From the NCBI RefSeq assembly GCF_943590815.1, contig NZ_CALSBS010000001.1, forward strand, positions 310,001 through 374,000: a stretch of 64,000 nt of DNA, written 5' to 3'. This document shows, in pieces, positions 46,152-55,985 of this stretch. The notes below the pieces were generated by a model. That model was not told where the DNA came from. It saw only the letters and a list, made by a program, of their open reading frames with translations, and searched no databases. The position numbers were made by a program, and so were the translations under genes. The stretch comes from Pseudocitrobacter vendiensis. GTDB taxonomy: Bacteria > Pseudomonadota > Gammaproteobacteria > Enterobacterales > Enterobacteriaceae. How positions within the stretch are numbered: position 1 is the stretch's first letter; every line of letters begins with the position of its first letter.

Positions 46152-47105
46152 ATGAGTGCTTTAGAATCGCCAGCCCGCGCCGCGAAACCGGCGGGTTTTG
46201 CCCGGTGGCTCACGCGTATGAACGTCGCGCACGGGCGTAAAATAGTTATCGCGCTGCCGTTTATCTGGCTAATTTTGCTGTTTTTGCTGCCATTTCTGAC
46301 AGTATTCAAAATCAGCCTGGCCGAGATGGCGCGAGCTATTCCTCCGTATACGGATCTCATGTCGTGGGACGACGGGCAGCTTACGCTGTCGCTTAATTTT
46401 GGCAATTTCCTGCAATTAACCGACGATCCCCTGTACATTGAGGCCTATTTCCAGTCGTTGCAGATGGCGGGTATTTCGACGATCTTCTGCCTGCTGTTGG
46501 GCTACCCGCTGGCGTGGGCGGTGGCGCACAGTAAACCATCGACGCGCAATATTCTGTTATTGCTGGTGATCCTGCCGTCGTGGACGTCGTTTTTGATTCG
46601 CGTTTATGCCTGGATGGGTATCCTGAAAGGCAACGGCGTGCTGAGTAATTTCCTGCAATGGGCCGGCATTATCGACCAGCCGCTGGAGATCCTGCACACC
46701 AATCTCGCGGTGTATATCGGCATTGTGTACGCCTATCTGCCGTTTATGGTGCTGCCTATCTACACGGCGTTGACGCGAATTGATTACTCGCTAGTGGAAG
46801 CGTCCCTGGATCTGGGCGCAAGGCCGCTGAAAACCTTCTTCAGCGTGATTGTGCCGTTAACGAAAGGCGGGATTATTGCCGGATCGATGCTGGTGTTTAT
46901 CCCGGCGGTGGGGGAGTTTGTTATTCCGGAACTGCTTGGCGGCCCGGATAGCATTATGATTGGTCGCGTGCTGTGGCAGGAGTTCTTTAACAACCGCGAC
47001 TGGCCGGTGGCATCGGCGGTGGCGATCGTCATGCTCCTGCTGCTGATTGTGCCGATCATGTGGTTCCACAAACATCAGCAAAAACAGATGGGAGAACACG
47101 GATGA
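46152..47105 (+). CDS. potH: Putrescine importer permease PotH
   Basis: A 317-residue inner-membrane permease with six membrane segments and the coupling loop VEASLDLGARPLKTFFSVIV. The start follows AAGGAGGGCGG, 9 bases after potG. Length equals E. coli PotH. Its stop overlaps the potI start (ATGA). Confidence 0.95.
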   Translation: MSALESPARAAKPAGFARWLTRMNVAHGRKIVIALPFIWLILLFLLPFLTVFKISLAEMARAIPPYTDLMSWDDGQLTLSLNFGNFLQLTDDPLYIEAYFQSLQMAGISTIFCLLLGYPLAWAVAHSKPSTRNILLLLVILPSWTSFLIRVYAWMGILKGNGVLSNFLQWAGIIDQPLEILHTNLAVYIGIVYAYLPFMVLPIYTALTRIDYSLVEASLDLGARPLKTFFSVIVPLTKGGIIAGSMLVFIPAVGEFVIPELLGGPDSIMIGRVLWQEFFNNRDWPVASAVAIVMLLLLIVPIMWFHKHQQKQMGEHG

Positions 47106-47947
47106 ACAACTTACCGGTCGTCCGCTCACCATGGCGAATTCTGATTCTGGTGCTCGGGTTTACGTTTCTGTATGCGCCGATGCTGATGCTGGTCATTTAC
47201 TCGTTTAACAGCTCAAAACTGGTAACCGTGTGGGCGGGGTGGTCAACGCGTTGGTACGGCGAATTGTTCCGCGACGATGCGATGATGAGCGCGGTGGGGC
47301 TTAGCCTGACCATTGCCGCCTGCGCGGCAACCATGGCGGCGATTCTGGGCACGATTGCGGCGGTGGTGATGGTGCGTTTTGGCCGTTTTCGCGGCTCCAA
47401 CGGCTTTGCCTTTATGATAACCGCACCGCTGGTAATGCCGGATGTCATCACCGGTTTATCGTTATTGCTGCTGTTCGTTTCGCTCGGTCACGCGATTGGC
47501 TGGCCGTCCGATCGTGGCATGCTTACCATTTGGCTGGCGCACGTCACGTTCTGTACGGCGTATGTGGCGGTGGTGATTTCGTCGCGTCTGCGTGAGCTGG
47601 ACCGCTCGATTGAAGAAGCGGCGATGGACCTCGGGGCGACGCCGCTGAAAGTGTTCTTTATCATTACCTTGCCGATGATTATGCCGGCGGTGATCTCGGG
47701 CTGGCTTCTGGCGTTTACGCTGTCACTGGACGATTTGGTGATTGCCAGCTTCGTTTCCGGGCCGGGGGCGACCACGCTACCGATGCTGGTCTTCTCCAAC
47801 GTGCGTATGGGCGTCAACCCGGAAATTAACGCTCTTGCGACGCTCATTCTCGCGGTAGTCGGAATTGTCGGATTTATCGCCTGGTATTTGATGGCACGCG
47901 CAGAAAAGCAGCGTACGCGTGATATCCAACGTGCAAGACAAGGATAA
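47102..47947 (+). CDS. potI: Putrescine importer permease PotI
   Basis: A 281-residue permease, six membrane segments, coupling loop EEAAMDLGATPLKVFFIITL. ATG 47102 overlaps the potH stop by 4 bases, which couples translation; the open frame further upstream lies inside potH. Length equals E. coli PotI and it is the last gene of potFGHI. Confidence 0.95.
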   Translation: MNNLPVVRSPWRILILVLGFTFLYAPMLMLVIYSFNSSKLVTVWAGWSTRWYGELFRDDAMMSAVGLSLTIAACAATMAAILGTIAAVVMVRFGRFRGSNGFAFMITAPLVMPDVITGLSLLLLFVSLGHAIGWPSDRGMLTIWLAHVTFCTAYVAVVISSRLRELDRSIEEAAMDLGATPLKVFFIITLPMIMPAVISGWLLAFTLSLDDLVIASFVSGPGATTLPMLVFSNVRMGVNPEINALATLILAVVGIVGFIAWYLMARAEKQRTRDIQRARQG

Positions 47948-48019
47948 TCCTCTTAAAATTAAGCAAGGTTGTATTCGGTTCCCTGTCAGCAGGGAATCGT
48001 TTTCACGGAAGACGACATC

Positions 48020-48493
48020 TTGGGATTCTTTGCTAAAACCAGCCGTTCACATGCCAGCTTAAACGTTCCTGCTCTGGTGCAGGTGGCCGCGCTCGCCATT
48101 ATTTTGATTCGCTGCCTCGATCTGTTGATGATTTTTAATCTGCTGGGTTTGCGCGGGCTCCTTGATTTTATTCATCGCAGCGTGCAAACCTGGAACCTGA
48201 CGCTGGTGTTTCTGGCGAGCCTGACTCTGGTGTTTGTTGAGATCTGGTGTGCGTTTTCGGTGGTGAAAGGGCGCAACTGGGCGCGCTGGCTCTATCTGCT
48301 GACGCAAATTATCGCTGCCAGCTATTTATGGGCCGCCTCGCTGGGTTATGGATACCCGGAACTGTTCAGCATCGCCGGGGAATCAAAACGTGAAATATTC
48401 CGTTCGCTGGTGATGCAGAAAATGCCGGATATGCTAGTCCTGTTCCTGCTTTTTGTCCCGGCACACAGTCGACGGTTTTTCCGCTTCCAATAA
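48020..48493 (+). CDS. ybjO: Inner-membrane protein YbjO
   Basis: A membrane protein with about four segments (VQVAALAIILIRCLDLLMIF, LTLVFLASLTLVFVEIW, LLTQIIAASYLWAAS, MLVLFLLFVPA), matching E. coli YbjO (162 residues); function unknown. The start is uncertain. In K-12 the start ATG precedes GAAGAC; here the same place is ACG (48005). I list TTG 48020, which has GGA upstream and gives 157 residues. TTG 47969 would give 174 residues but lies before a hairpin (47979-47996). Confidence 0.8.
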   Translation: MGFFAKTSRSHASLNVPALVQVAALAIILIRCLDLLMIFNLLGLRGLLDFIHRSVQTWNLTLVFLASLTLVFVEIWCAFSVVKGRNWARWLYLLTQIIAASYLWAASLGYGYPELFSIAGESKREIFRSLVMQKMPDMLVLFLLFVPAHSRRFFRFQ

Positions 48494-48535
48494 CGATGAT
48501 ACAATCGCCGCCCCTGAATTTCTGAAGGTCTTTGT

Positions 48536-49669
48536 ATGCAGTGCGCACTTTATGACGCGGGTCGCTGTCGCTCCTGTCAGTGGATTGAACAGCCGGTAAA
48601 CGATCAACTCGCCGCTAAGATGAACGATCTCCACACGCTGCTGGCCGGGCAGGCGGTAGAGGCGTGGTGCGCACCCGTCAGCGGGCCGGAGCAGGGTTTT
48701 CGTAATAAAGCCAAAATGGTGGTCAGCGGCAGCGTGGAAAAACCGCTGTTGGGCATGCTGCACCGCGACGGCACACCGGTTGACCTGACCGATTGCCCGC
48801 TGTATCCCGATTCTTTCGCGCCGGTTTTCGCCGCGCTCAAGCCGTTCATTGCCCGCGCCGGGCTGACGCCCTATAACGTCGCGCGTAAACGTGGCGAGCT
48901 GAAGTATCTGCTGCTGACCGAAAGCCAGCGCGATGGCGGCATGATGCTGCGCTTTGTGCTGCGCTCAGAAAGTAAGCTTGAACAACTGCGCGCCGCGCTG
49001 CCAGCCTTACAGGCGCAGTTACCGCAGCTAAAAGTAATCACCGCCAATATTCAGCCGGTACACATGGCGATCATGGAAGGCGAGCAGGAGATCTTCTTTA
49101 CCGAACAGCAGGCGCTGGCGGAAACGTTTAATGGCGTGCCGCTGTGGATCCGTCCGCAAAGTTTCTTCCAGACCAACCCGACTGTTGCCAGCGCCTTATA
49201 CGCGACGGCGCGCGACTGGGTGCGCGCACTGCCGGTCACGCACATGTGGGATCTCTTCTGTGGCGTCGGCGGCTTTGGCCTGCACTGCGCGACACCGGAG
49301 ATGACGCTTACCGGTATCGAAATTGCCCCGGAAGCCATCGCCTGTGCGAAGCAATCTGCGGCACAACTGGGGCTCACTAAGCTTCAGTTTCAGGCGCTTG
49401 ATTCCACGCAGTTTGCCACCGCCCAGGGTGACGTGCCCGAGCTGGTGCTGGTCAATCCGCCGCGACGGGGCATTGGTAAAGCGCTGTGCGATTACTTAAG
49501 CCAGATGGCCCCGCCGTTTATTATCTACTCCAGCTGTAACGCCCAGACGATGGCAAAAGATATAGCTAATCTGCCGGGTTATCACATCGCGCGGGTTCAG
49601 CTGTTCGACATGTTCCCGCATACTGCCCATTACGAAGTGCTTACGCTGCTGGTAAAAAGCGGAAGTTAA
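48536..49669 (+). CDS. rlmC: 23S rRNA m5U747 methyltransferase RlmC
   Basis: A 377-residue SAM-dependent RNA methyltransferase (RumB). Iron-sulfur cluster ligands Cys3, Cys11 and Cys14 (with a fourth in LTDCPLY), SAM motif [14 protein letters not shown], and the catalytic Cys in [10 protein letters not shown]. It methylates U747 of 23S rRNA. E. coli RlmC has 375 residues. In K-12 artJ follows; here a two-component system intervenes. Confidence 0.95.
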   Translation: MQCALYDAGRCRSCQWIEQPVNDQLAAKMNDLHTLLAGQAVEAWCAPVSGPEQGFRNKAKMVVSGSVEKPLLGMLHRDGTPVDLTDCPLYPDSFAPVFAALKPFIARAGLTPYNVARKRGELKYLLLTESQRDGGMMLRFVLRSESKLEQLRAALPALQAQLPQLKVITANIQPVHMAIMEGEQEIFFTEQQALAETFNGVPLWIRPQSFFQTNPTVASALYATARDWVRALPVTHMWDLFCGVGGFGLHCATPEMTLTGIEIAPEAIACAKQSAAQLGLTKLQFQALDSTQFATAQGDVPELVLVNPPRRGIGKALCDYLSQMAPPFIIYSSCNAQTMAKDIANLPGYHIARVQLFDMFPHTAHYEVLTLLVKSGS

Positions 49670-49742
49670 ACAAAATGTGAACTTTTGTCGGGTGGAAATC
49701 AGGTAAGCTTTATCTTAGAAGAGATGGAAAAGGCACTGATTA

Positions 49743-50450
49743 ATGACGGCAAAACAGATCCTGCTGGTGGAAGACGATCGCGATATCGCCACGCTGCTGC
49801 AACTCAACCTTGAAGATGAAGGCTATACCATCGTCCATGAAGAGGACGGTGGCAGGGCGTTGCAGCGCCTGGAGCAGACGCAATGGGATATGGTTATCCT
49901 CGATTTAATGCTGCCTAACGTCGATGGGCTGACGATTTGCCAGCGTATTCGTGAGCGCGGGCGCTATCTGCCGGTGATTATCATTAGCGCGCGCAGCAGC
50001 GAAACGGAACGCATTCTGGGCCTTGAAACCGGGGCCGATGATTATCTGGCAAAGCCGTTCTCGGTGCAGGAGCTGGTGGCGCGTATTAAAGCGCTGTTCC
50101 GCCGCCAGCAGGCAATGGGGCAGGATGTGCAGCAAACCAGCGGCACCATTATGGCCCATGGATTGGTGATCGACCCGCTGGCGCGCAGTGTGCGTTTGCG
50201 CGGTAATCTGGTCGATCTCACCCCGCGTGAATTCGATTTACTGTGGTTCTTCGCCCGCCATCCGGGGGAGACTTTCTCGCGCCTTGATCTGCTGGAGAAG
50301 GTGTGGGGCTATCAGCATGAAGGCTACGAACACACGGTGAATACACACATTAACCGCCTGCGCGTCAAAATAGAACATAACGCCGCCGAGCCGGAAATCA
50401 TTCTGACCGTGTGGGGCAAAGGGTATCGTTTTGTTGGAGGCCCGGCATGA
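49743..50450 (+). CDS. OmpR-family response regulator
   Basis: A 235-residue two-component regulator. Receiver domain with acidic pair Asp11-Asp12, phospho-acceptor Asp54 (VILDLMLP) and the conserved Lys in AKPFSVQEL. Winged-helix output domain from about residue 130 (LTPREFDLLWFFARHPGETF, VNTHINRLRVKIE, WGKGYRF end). It is coupled to the kinase gene by an ATGA overlap. It is not part of the K-12 arrangement and I cannot assign it to a named system. The target genes and signal are unknown. Confidence 0.9.
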   Translation: MTAKQILLVEDDRDIATLLQLNLEDEGYTIVHEEDGGRALQRLEQTQWDMVILDLMLPNVDGLTICQRIRERGRYLPVIIISARSSETERILGLETGADDYLAKPFSVQELVARIKALFRRQQAMGQDVQQTSGTIMAHGLVIDPLARSVRLRGNLVDLTPREFDLLWFFARHPGETFSRLDLLEKVWGYQHEGYEHTVNTHINRLRVKIEHNAAEPEIILTVWGKGYRFVGGPA

Positions 50451-51925
50451 AAGTGAAACTTAGCCTGAGCCAGCGCTTAACGCTGCTGTTTATTCTGCTG
50501 TTGGTGTTGTGCGCGACCATTGCCGGGGCAGTGCAACTCTACAGCAGCATGCAGTTTGGTAATGCCATGGTGCAGCGGCTGTCGGGGAATCTGGCGCAGC
50601 AAATTGTGCGCAGAGAGCCGCTCATGGATGCGCAGGGCAGGGTGGATCGCAACATGCTAAAACCGCTATTTGACCGTCTGATGACCTTTAATCCCAGCGT
50701 GGAACTCTATGTTATCTCGCCCGACGGCGAGATTCTGGCCGATGCCGCGCCGCCCGGGCATATCAAACGCCAGCGCGTCGCGCTCGCACCCGTAGAACAG
50801 TTTCTGAATCAGGCCGCGATGCCGGTGTATGGCGATGACCCGCGCAGTGCTGATAAGCATAAAGTCTTTAGCGCCGCACCGCTTCGTCAGGACGGTGAAC
50901 TGCGCGGGTATCTGTATATCATTTTGCAGGGTGAAGAACTCAACGCACTGGCAGAAAATGCCTGGTACAAGACCCTGTGGAGCACGCTGCTGTGGGCGCT
51001 GCTGTTAGTGGCGGCCGTTGGGGGCCTGGTGGCGGTGCTGGTGCGTCAGTGGGTGACCCGTCCGGTGAATGCCTTAACGCGCGAAGCCAGCCGTATCGAT
51101 CAGGACAGCATTAGCGCGATTAAACATCTCGCCGCCCAGCCGACGGTCGATGAGCCGGGCGATGAAGTGGCGTTGCTGCGCAATACGTTTATTGAGCTGG
51201 CACGTAAGATTGCCTCGCAGTGGGATGAACTGGCTGACAGCGATCGCCAGCGCCGTGAGTTTATCGCCAATATTTCGCACGACCTGCGTACGCCGTTGAC
51301 CTCGTTATTGGGGTATCTCGAAACCCTGTCAATGAAAGCCGCTACGCTGACGCCAGAAGAATCCCGGCATTATCTGGAAATCGCCCTGCGCCAGGGGCAC
51401 AAAGTACGTCACCTTTCACAGGAGCTGTTTGAGCTGGCCCGGCTGGAGCATGGGGCAATTAAGCCGCAGCGGGAGCGTTTTGCCCTGAGCGAACTGGTTT
51501 CCGATGTGGTGCAGAAATTTGATCTTCCCCTTGAGACACGCAAAATCACCTTACAGACGGAGATCCCCGGGCATTTACCGCTGATCAACGCCGATCTCTC
51601 GATGGTGGAGCGCGTGGTCACCAATTTGCTTGATAACGCGATTCGTCATACGCCGCCGGGTGGAACAATCCGCCTGAAGATTTGGCAGCAGGAGGAACGG
51701 TTGCAGATGGAAGTGGCCGACAGCGGGCCGGGCATTGATGCGGCGGTGCGGGAACAGCTTTTTGTGCGTCCTTCGGCGCTCAGTCAGCAGGCAACGCGCG
51801 AGAAGCGCGGTGGGTTAGGTTTGCTGATCGTAAAAAAAATGCTGGAGCTACACGGTGGGGGCATTGGGCTGGAGGAATCAACGGGCGGGGCGTGTTTTCG
51901 GTTTTGGCTTCCGTGCGGGCGGTAA
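50447..51925 (+). CDS. Membrane sensor histidine kinase
   Basis: A 492-residue kinase. Membrane segment 1 at about 11-31, periplasmic sensor about 32-175, membrane segment 2 at about 177-199, HAMP about 200-255, HisKA with phospho-acceptor His278 in NISHDLRTPLTSLLGYLETL, and ATPase domain with NLLDNAIRHTPPGG, DSGPGID and KRGGLGLLIV. All kinase boxes are intact. ATG 50447 overlaps the regulator stop and follows GGAGG; the earlier frame start at 50411 is inside the regulator. The periplasmic domain (DGEILADAAPPG, PVYGDDPRS) resembles no sensor I can name. Confidence 0.9.
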   Translation: MKVKLSLSQRLTLLFILLLVLCATIAGAVQLYSSMQFGNAMVQRLSGNLAQQIVRREPLMDAQGRVDRNMLKPLFDRLMTFNPSVELYVISPDGEILADAAPPGHIKRQRVALAPVEQFLNQAAMPVYGDDPRSADKHKVFSAAPLRQDGELRGYLYIILQGEELNALAENAWYKTLWSTLLWALLLVAAVGGLVAVLVRQWVTRPVNALTREASRIDQDSISAIKHLAAQPTVDEPGDEVALLRNTFIELARKIASQWDELADSDRQRREFIANISHDLRTPLTSLLGYLETLSMKAATLTPEESRHYLEIALRQGHKVRHLSQELFELARLEHGAIKPQRERFALSELVSDVVQKFDLPLETRKITLQTEIPGHLPLINADLSMVERVVTNLLDNAIRHTPPGGTIRLKIWQQEERLQMEVADSGPGIDAAVREQLFVRPSALSQQATREKRGGLGLLIVKKMLELHGGGIGLEESTGGACFRFWLPCGR

Positions 51926-51949
51926 TTGCGGGATGGCGGCGTTGTCTTA

Positions 51950-52012
51950 TTCAGCCTACGGATGTGAATCCTTTGTAGGCCGGATAGGGCGCAGCCGCCA
52001 TCCGGCGAAGAG
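51950..52012. repeat. REP/BIME element after the kinase gene
   Basis: TAGGCCGGATAGGGCGCAGC and its arm GCCGCCATCCGGCG, a standard enterobacterial REP, between the kinase gene and the convergent artJ. Confidence 0.8.
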
Positions 52013-52015
52013 CGA

Positions 52016-52747
52016 TTACTCAGGGAACCACTGATTGCTGATTTTCTGATAGGTGCCATCAGCTTTAATCGCTTTCAGCGCGCCGTTCAGTTTTTCCAGC
52101 AGGGCTTTGTTATCCGGACGAACCGCGATGCCCAGACCAGTGCCGAAGTATTGCGGATCGGTCACTTTCTCGGTCGCCGCGCCCAATTGCGGGTTAGTTT
52201 TCAGCCACTCGTTCACCACCGCGGTATCACCAAATACGCCATCAATACGGCCATTTTTCAGGTCGATAATCGCGTTCTGGTAGCTGTCATAGGCCACGGT
52301 TTTCACTTCCGGATGTTTATCCATCAGGTATTTCTGGTGGGTGGTGCCGTTTTCCATCCCGATGCGTTTGCCTTTCAGGTCAGTGAAGGTTTTATAGGTA
52401 TCTTTCTTCGCGATCACCAGCGCGGAGTTGGCATAGTACGGTTCGGTGAACGCCACCTGCTTGCTACGTTCCGGCGTGATATCCATACCGGAAATCACGG
52501 CGTCATATTTTTTGAATTTCAGCGCCGGGATCAGGCTATCAAACGCGTGGTTAGTGAAGGTGCACTCTGCCTGCATCTGTTTGCACAACGCTTTCGCCAG
52601 ATCGATATCAAAGCCGACAATCTGATTGCTGGCATCCATCGACTCAAACGGTGGGTAGGTTGCGGAAACGCCAAAGTTGATTTTATCTGCGGCGCTGGCG
52701 CCAGCGGCGAAGGTGGCGAGTAATGCGGCCAGAACAAACTTTTTCAT
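52016..52747 (-). CDS. artJ: Arginine-binding periplasmic protein ArtJ
   Basis: A 243-residue family 3 amino-acid-binding protein. The signal peptide ends GASAAD near residue 20 and the mature chain starts KINFGVSATYPPFESMDASN. Ligand residues include MDITPERSKQVAFTEPYYAN and GTTHQKYLMDKHPEVKTV. ArtJ is the arginine-specific partner of ArtPQM. It is a separate transcription unit with ARG boxes upstream. It is a close paralogue of ArtI (54320-55051). Confidence 0.96.
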   Translation of the reverse strand: MKKFVLAALLATFAAGASAADKINFGVSATYPPFESMDASNQIVGFDIDLAKALCKQMQAECTFTNHAFDSLIPALKFKKYDAVISGMDITPERSKQVAFTEPYYANSALVIAKKDTYKTFTDLKGKRIGMENGTTHQKYLMDKHPEVKTVAYDSYQNAIIDLKNGRIDGVFGDTAVVNEWLKTNPQLGAATEKVTDPQYFGTGLGIAVRPDNKALLEKLNGALKAIKADGTYQKISNQWFPE

Positions 52748-52817
52748 CGGTAAGGCTCCCGTCTGTCAAAATTAAAAGATGCTGCCCTGCGTGTGGCATG
52801 AATACATCCTGCCTGTT

Positions 52818-52835
52818 TTTGAATTTATATTCAAT
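52818..52835. promoter_or_regulatory. ARG box 1 (ArgR operator) upstream of artJ
   Basis: Core TGAATTTATATTCA matches the consensus TGAAT-W4-ATTCA perfectly. It lies about 70 bases before artJ, which ArgR represses in E. coli. Confidence 0.88.
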
Positions 52836-52838
52836 AAA

Positions 52839-52856
52839 AATGATTTTTTATTTTAT
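52839..52856. promoter_or_regulatory. ARG box 2, degenerate
   Basis: TGATT-TTTT-ATTTT keeps 7 of 10 half-site bases and is separated from box 1 by 3 bases, the usual spacing for ArgR hexamer binding. Confidence 0.6.
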
Positions 52857-52870
52857 TGAATATAAAAAAA

Positions 52871-52897
52871 AGCGGACAACTTAGAAGGTTGCCCGCT
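52871..52897 (-). terminator. Terminator of artPIQM
   Basis: On the minus strand, AGCGGGCAACCTT pairs with AAGTTGTCCGCT (one mismatch and a bulge) and is followed by a run of eight T. It ends artM and separates it from the artJ promoter. Confidence 0.8.
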
Positions 52898-52928
52898 CTG
52901 TGATTGTGCCTTTATGCAATCAGCGTCA

Positions 52929-53597
52929 TCAGTTTCTGCGCTCAAACACCAGCGCTTTTCGCTCAATCAGACGCATCAGCAACGTCAACAGACCGTTAAC
53001 GATAAGATAGACTACGCCTGCCGCGCCAAAGACCATCACGTCGTAGGTGCGACCATACAGCAACTGCCCATGGCCCATCACTTCCATCAGCGTGATGGTG
53101 TAGGCCAGAGAGGTACTTTTGAAGACCAGCACCACTTCGTTTGAGTAGGAAGACAAGGCACGTTTCAGCGCGTACGGCAGCAGAATCGCCAGCGTATCTT
53201 TCTTGCTCATTCCCAGCGCGCTACAGGATTGCCACTGCCCATCAGGAATGGCGCGAATCGCCCCGTAGAACAATTGAGTGGTATACGCGGCACTGTTCAG
53301 CGAGAGGGCGATTAACGCGCACAGCCACGGTTCAGAGAGCAAATGCCACAGGCCCGGATAATCCTGCAACGACGGGAACTGGCCCGGGCCGTAGTAAATC
53401 AGGAAGATTTGCACCAGCAGCGGTGTGCCGGTAAACAGGGTGATATAACCGCGCACAATCCAGACCAGCACCGGCGTTTTCAGCGTCAGAACGATGGTGA
53501 AAATCAGCGACAGGATCAGCGCAACGGCAATAGACGCCACGGTTAGCGTCAGGCTGGTGTGCAGCCCTTTCATCAGTTCCGGTAAATACTCGAGCAT
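52929..53597 (-). CDS. artM: Arginine importer permease ArtM
   Basis: A 222-residue polar amino-acid permease with about five membrane segments. Family motifs are VSIAVALILSLIFTIVLTLK near the start and AIPDGQWQSCSALGMSK in the coupling loop. Length equals E. coli ArtM. Its start overlaps the artQ stop by one base. It pairs with ArtQ in the channel. Confidence 0.95.
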   Translation of the reverse strand: MLEYLPELMKGLHTSLTLTVASIAVALILSLIFTIVLTLKTPVLVWIVRGYITLFTGTPLLVQIFLIYYGPGQFPSLQDYPGLWHLLSEPWLCALIALSLNSAAYTTQLFYGAIRAIPDGQWQSCSALGMSKKDTLAILLPYALKRALSSYSNEVVLVFKSTSLAYTITLMEVMGHGQLLYGRTYDVMVFGAAGVVYLIVNGLLTLLMRLIERKALVFERRN

Positions 53598-54313
53598 CAG
53601 CCTGGTCTCCGTTCGAAGCGAGTGGTACGCAGGTCAATGCGTTTGAGGATGTACTGGCTGAGCAGGGTGATCACCAGGTAAATCGCCGCTGCGACGATGT
53701 ACCAGGTAAACGGCTCCTGCGTACGCGTGGCGATACTTTTGGTTTGCAGCATTAAATCGTTCACGCTAATCAGCGACACCAGCGCGGTATCCTTCAGCAG
53801 CACCAGCCACTGGTTACCGAGCCCCGGCAGCGCATGACGCCACATTTGCGGCATCACCAGACGGAAGAAAATCGCCGCTTTCGACAGGCCCAGCGCCTGG
53901 CCAGATTCCCATTGGCCAATTGGCACCGCTTTCAGCGCGCCGCGCAGGGTTTGCGAGGCATAGGCAGCATAAAGCAGCGACAGCGCAATCACGCCGCACA
54001 GGAACGGGCTAACGTCGAAGTTTTCGATCTGCATCTGTACCGGAATTTGCACCACGCCAAGGTTAAGCGTGAAGCCGTCCGACAGCATCAGCAGCAGCTG
54101 TGAGGAACCGAAATAGATAAACAGGACCACCAGAATTTCCGGCAGCCCACGCAAAATGGTCACGATAGCGGAGCCCGCCCACGCGACAGGGCGCCATTTT
54201 GCTGACTCCCATACCGCGAAGAACATCGCCAGCGCCAGCCCAATGACCAGAGCACAAACGGCAAGGCCGACGGTCATCCCGGCGGCGCTTGCTAATGGAA
54301 AAAATTCGTTCAT
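53597..54313 (-). CDS. artQ: Arginine importer permease ArtQ
   Basis: A 238-residue permease, coupling loop [20 protein letters not shown], five or so membrane segments, E. coli length. It lies 6 bases after artI and overlaps artM by one base, so the group is one transcript in the order artP, artI, artQ, artM. Confidence 0.95.
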   Translation of the reverse strand: MNEFFPLASAAGMTVGLAVCALVIGLALAMFFAVWESAKWRPVAWAGSAIVTILRGLPEILVVLFIYFGSSQLLLMLSDGFTLNLGVVQIPVQMQIENFDVSPFLCGVIALSLLYAAYASQTLRGALKAVPIGQWESGQALGLSKAAIFFRLVMPQMWRHALPGLGNQWLVLLKDTALVSLISVNDLMLQTKSIATRTQEPFTWYIVAAAIYLVITLLSQYILKRIDLRTTRFERRPG

Positions 54314-54319
54314 CAGATC

Positions 54320-55051
54320 TTACTTCTGGAACCATTTGCTGTAGATGGTTTGATAAGTGCCATCTTTTTTCACTTTTTCCAGGGCTGCGTTGAATTTCTG
54401 CTGCAGCTCGGTGTTGCCCTGACGAACCGCGATGCCAAGACCGGTGCCGAAGTAGTCTTTATCCGTCACTTTGTCGCCGATGGCGGCCAGTTTGGCGTTG
54501 GCTTTCAGCCATTCGTTCACCACGGCTGAGTCACCGAAGACTGCATCGATACGACCGTTTTGCAGGTCCAGCTTCGCATTCTGATAGCTGTCGTACGGTA
54601 CGGTGGTGATTTCCGGATGTTTATCCATGATGAATTTCTGGTGAGTGGTGCCATTCTGCACACCCACTTTCTTGCCTTTCAGCGCATCAATGCTGGCGAC
54701 TTTACCCTGCTGGCCGATGAACAGCGCCGAGTTGTCGTAATACGGAGTGGTGAAGAGCACCTGTTTTTCACGCTCAGGCGTGATGTCCATCCCTGCCATC
54801 ACCGCGTCTACGCGGCGGAATTTCAGGCTTGGGATCAGGCTGTCGAAGGACTGGTTAGAGAAGGTGCAGGTGGCATCAATCTCTTTACACAGCGCATTCG
54901 CCAGGTCGACGTCAAAACCAACAATCTTGTTGTTGGCATCCATCGATTCGAACGGAGGATAGGACGCTTCGGTTGCGAAACGGATGGTCTGAGCGGCGCC
55001 AGCAGAAAGGCTTACGCTTGCGAGCAGTGCGGCAATCAGTACTTTTTTCAT
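54320..55051 (-). CDS. artI: Amino-acid-binding periplasmic protein ArtI
   Basis: A 243-residue family 3 binding protein. The signal peptide ends SAGAAQ (about residue 19); the mature chain has TIRFATEASYPPFESMDANN. The length equals E. coli ArtI. ATG 55051 is used because the two codons before it are not part of the family start. It serves ArtPQM; the E. coli protein's ligand is less certain than that of ArtJ. Confidence 0.95.
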   Translation of the reverse strand: MKKVLIAALLASVSLSAGAAQTIRFATEASYPPFESMDANNKIVGFDVDLANALCKEIDATCTFSNQSFDSLIPSLKFRRVDAVMAGMDITPEREKQVLFTTPYYDNSALFIGQQGKVASIDALKGKKVGVQNGTTHQKFIMDKHPEITTVPYDSYQNAKLDLQNGRIDAVFGDSAVVNEWLKANAKLAAIGDKVTDKDYFGTGLGIAVRQGNTELQQKFNAALEKVKKDGTYQTIYSKWFQK

Positions 55052-55071
55052 GGTCATTGTCCCGGGTCTCT

Positions 55072-55800
55072 TCAGTGAGAAAGGTAATTCTTAAACGCTT
55101 CAGTCTGTGGCTGGGTGAAGCAGCTGTTATCGCCCTGTTCAACGATATAGCCGTTTTCCATGTACACCACGCGGCTGGCGGTTTTACGCGCCACTTCCAC
55201 TTCGTGGGTGACGATCACCTGAGTAATGTTGGTTTCCGCCAGTTCGCGAATGATGCTGACGATCTGGGCGGTGATTTCCGGGTCAAGAGCCGCGGTCGGT
55301 TCATCAAACAGCAGAACCTGCGGTTCCATCATCAGCGCGCGGGCAATCGCCACACGCTGTTGCTGACCACCCGAAAGGTGCAGCGGATAACGATCGCTGT
55401 AGGGCTTCAGGCGTAAACGCTCGAGCAGTTTCTCGGCGCGCGCCATCGCGTTTTCTTTGCTCAGGCCCAGCACGCGGCAGGGCGCTTCAATCAGATTTTG
55501 CACCACGGTGAGGTGTGGCCAGAGGTTGTACTGCTGGAACACCATGCCGACGTTCTGGCGCAGTTCGCGAATGGCTTTATCCGACGGTGCTTTGGCGAAA
55601 TCAAAGTGATTACCGGCGATGCTCAGCGTCCCGGAGCGCGGCATCTCAAGGAGATTCAGCACGCGCAGCAGCGAGCTCTTACCCGCGCCGCTTGGCCCCA
55701 ACAGTACCAGGGTTTCACCCTGCGGGCACTCAAGCGTGATGTCGAACAGCGCCTGATGCGCGCCGTAGAAGCAGTTAATGCCGTTTAATTTAATGCTCAT
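55072..55800 (-). CDS. artP: Arginine importer ATPase ArtP
   Basis: A 242-residue ABC ATPase: Walker [10 protein letters not shown], signature [14 protein letters not shown], Walker B VLLFDEP and switch His in VTHEVEVA. E. coli length. First gene of artPIQM, with a sigma-70 promoter about 190 bases upstream. Confidence 0.96.
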   Translation of the reverse strand: MSIKLNGINCFYGAHQALFDITLECPQGETLVLLGPSGAGKSSLLRVLNLLEMPRSGTLSIAGNHFDFAKAPSDKAIRELRQNVGMVFQQYNLWPHLTVVQNLIEAPCRVLGLSKENAMARAEKLLERLRLKPYSDRYPLHLSGGQQQRVAIARALMMEPQVLLFDEPTAALDPEITAQIVSIIRELAETNITQVIVTHEVEVARKTASRVVYMENGYIVEQGDNSCFTQPQTEAFKNYLSH

Positions 55801-55985
55801 CGATACTCGTCAAGATGCGTTAGCTGTAGGTACTTACCCTGAACGTCCGTTCAGCGGCTCACTCAGTTGCTGCGGTATCCGGAGGCTTAGACAGAATAAC
55901 CTTCTGTTCAACCCGGCTTTGCCCGCTCATCATGTAATGAAAATGTTGCTAAATTCTCGAAGGTTTTCAGCAATTGAGGCCGCAA

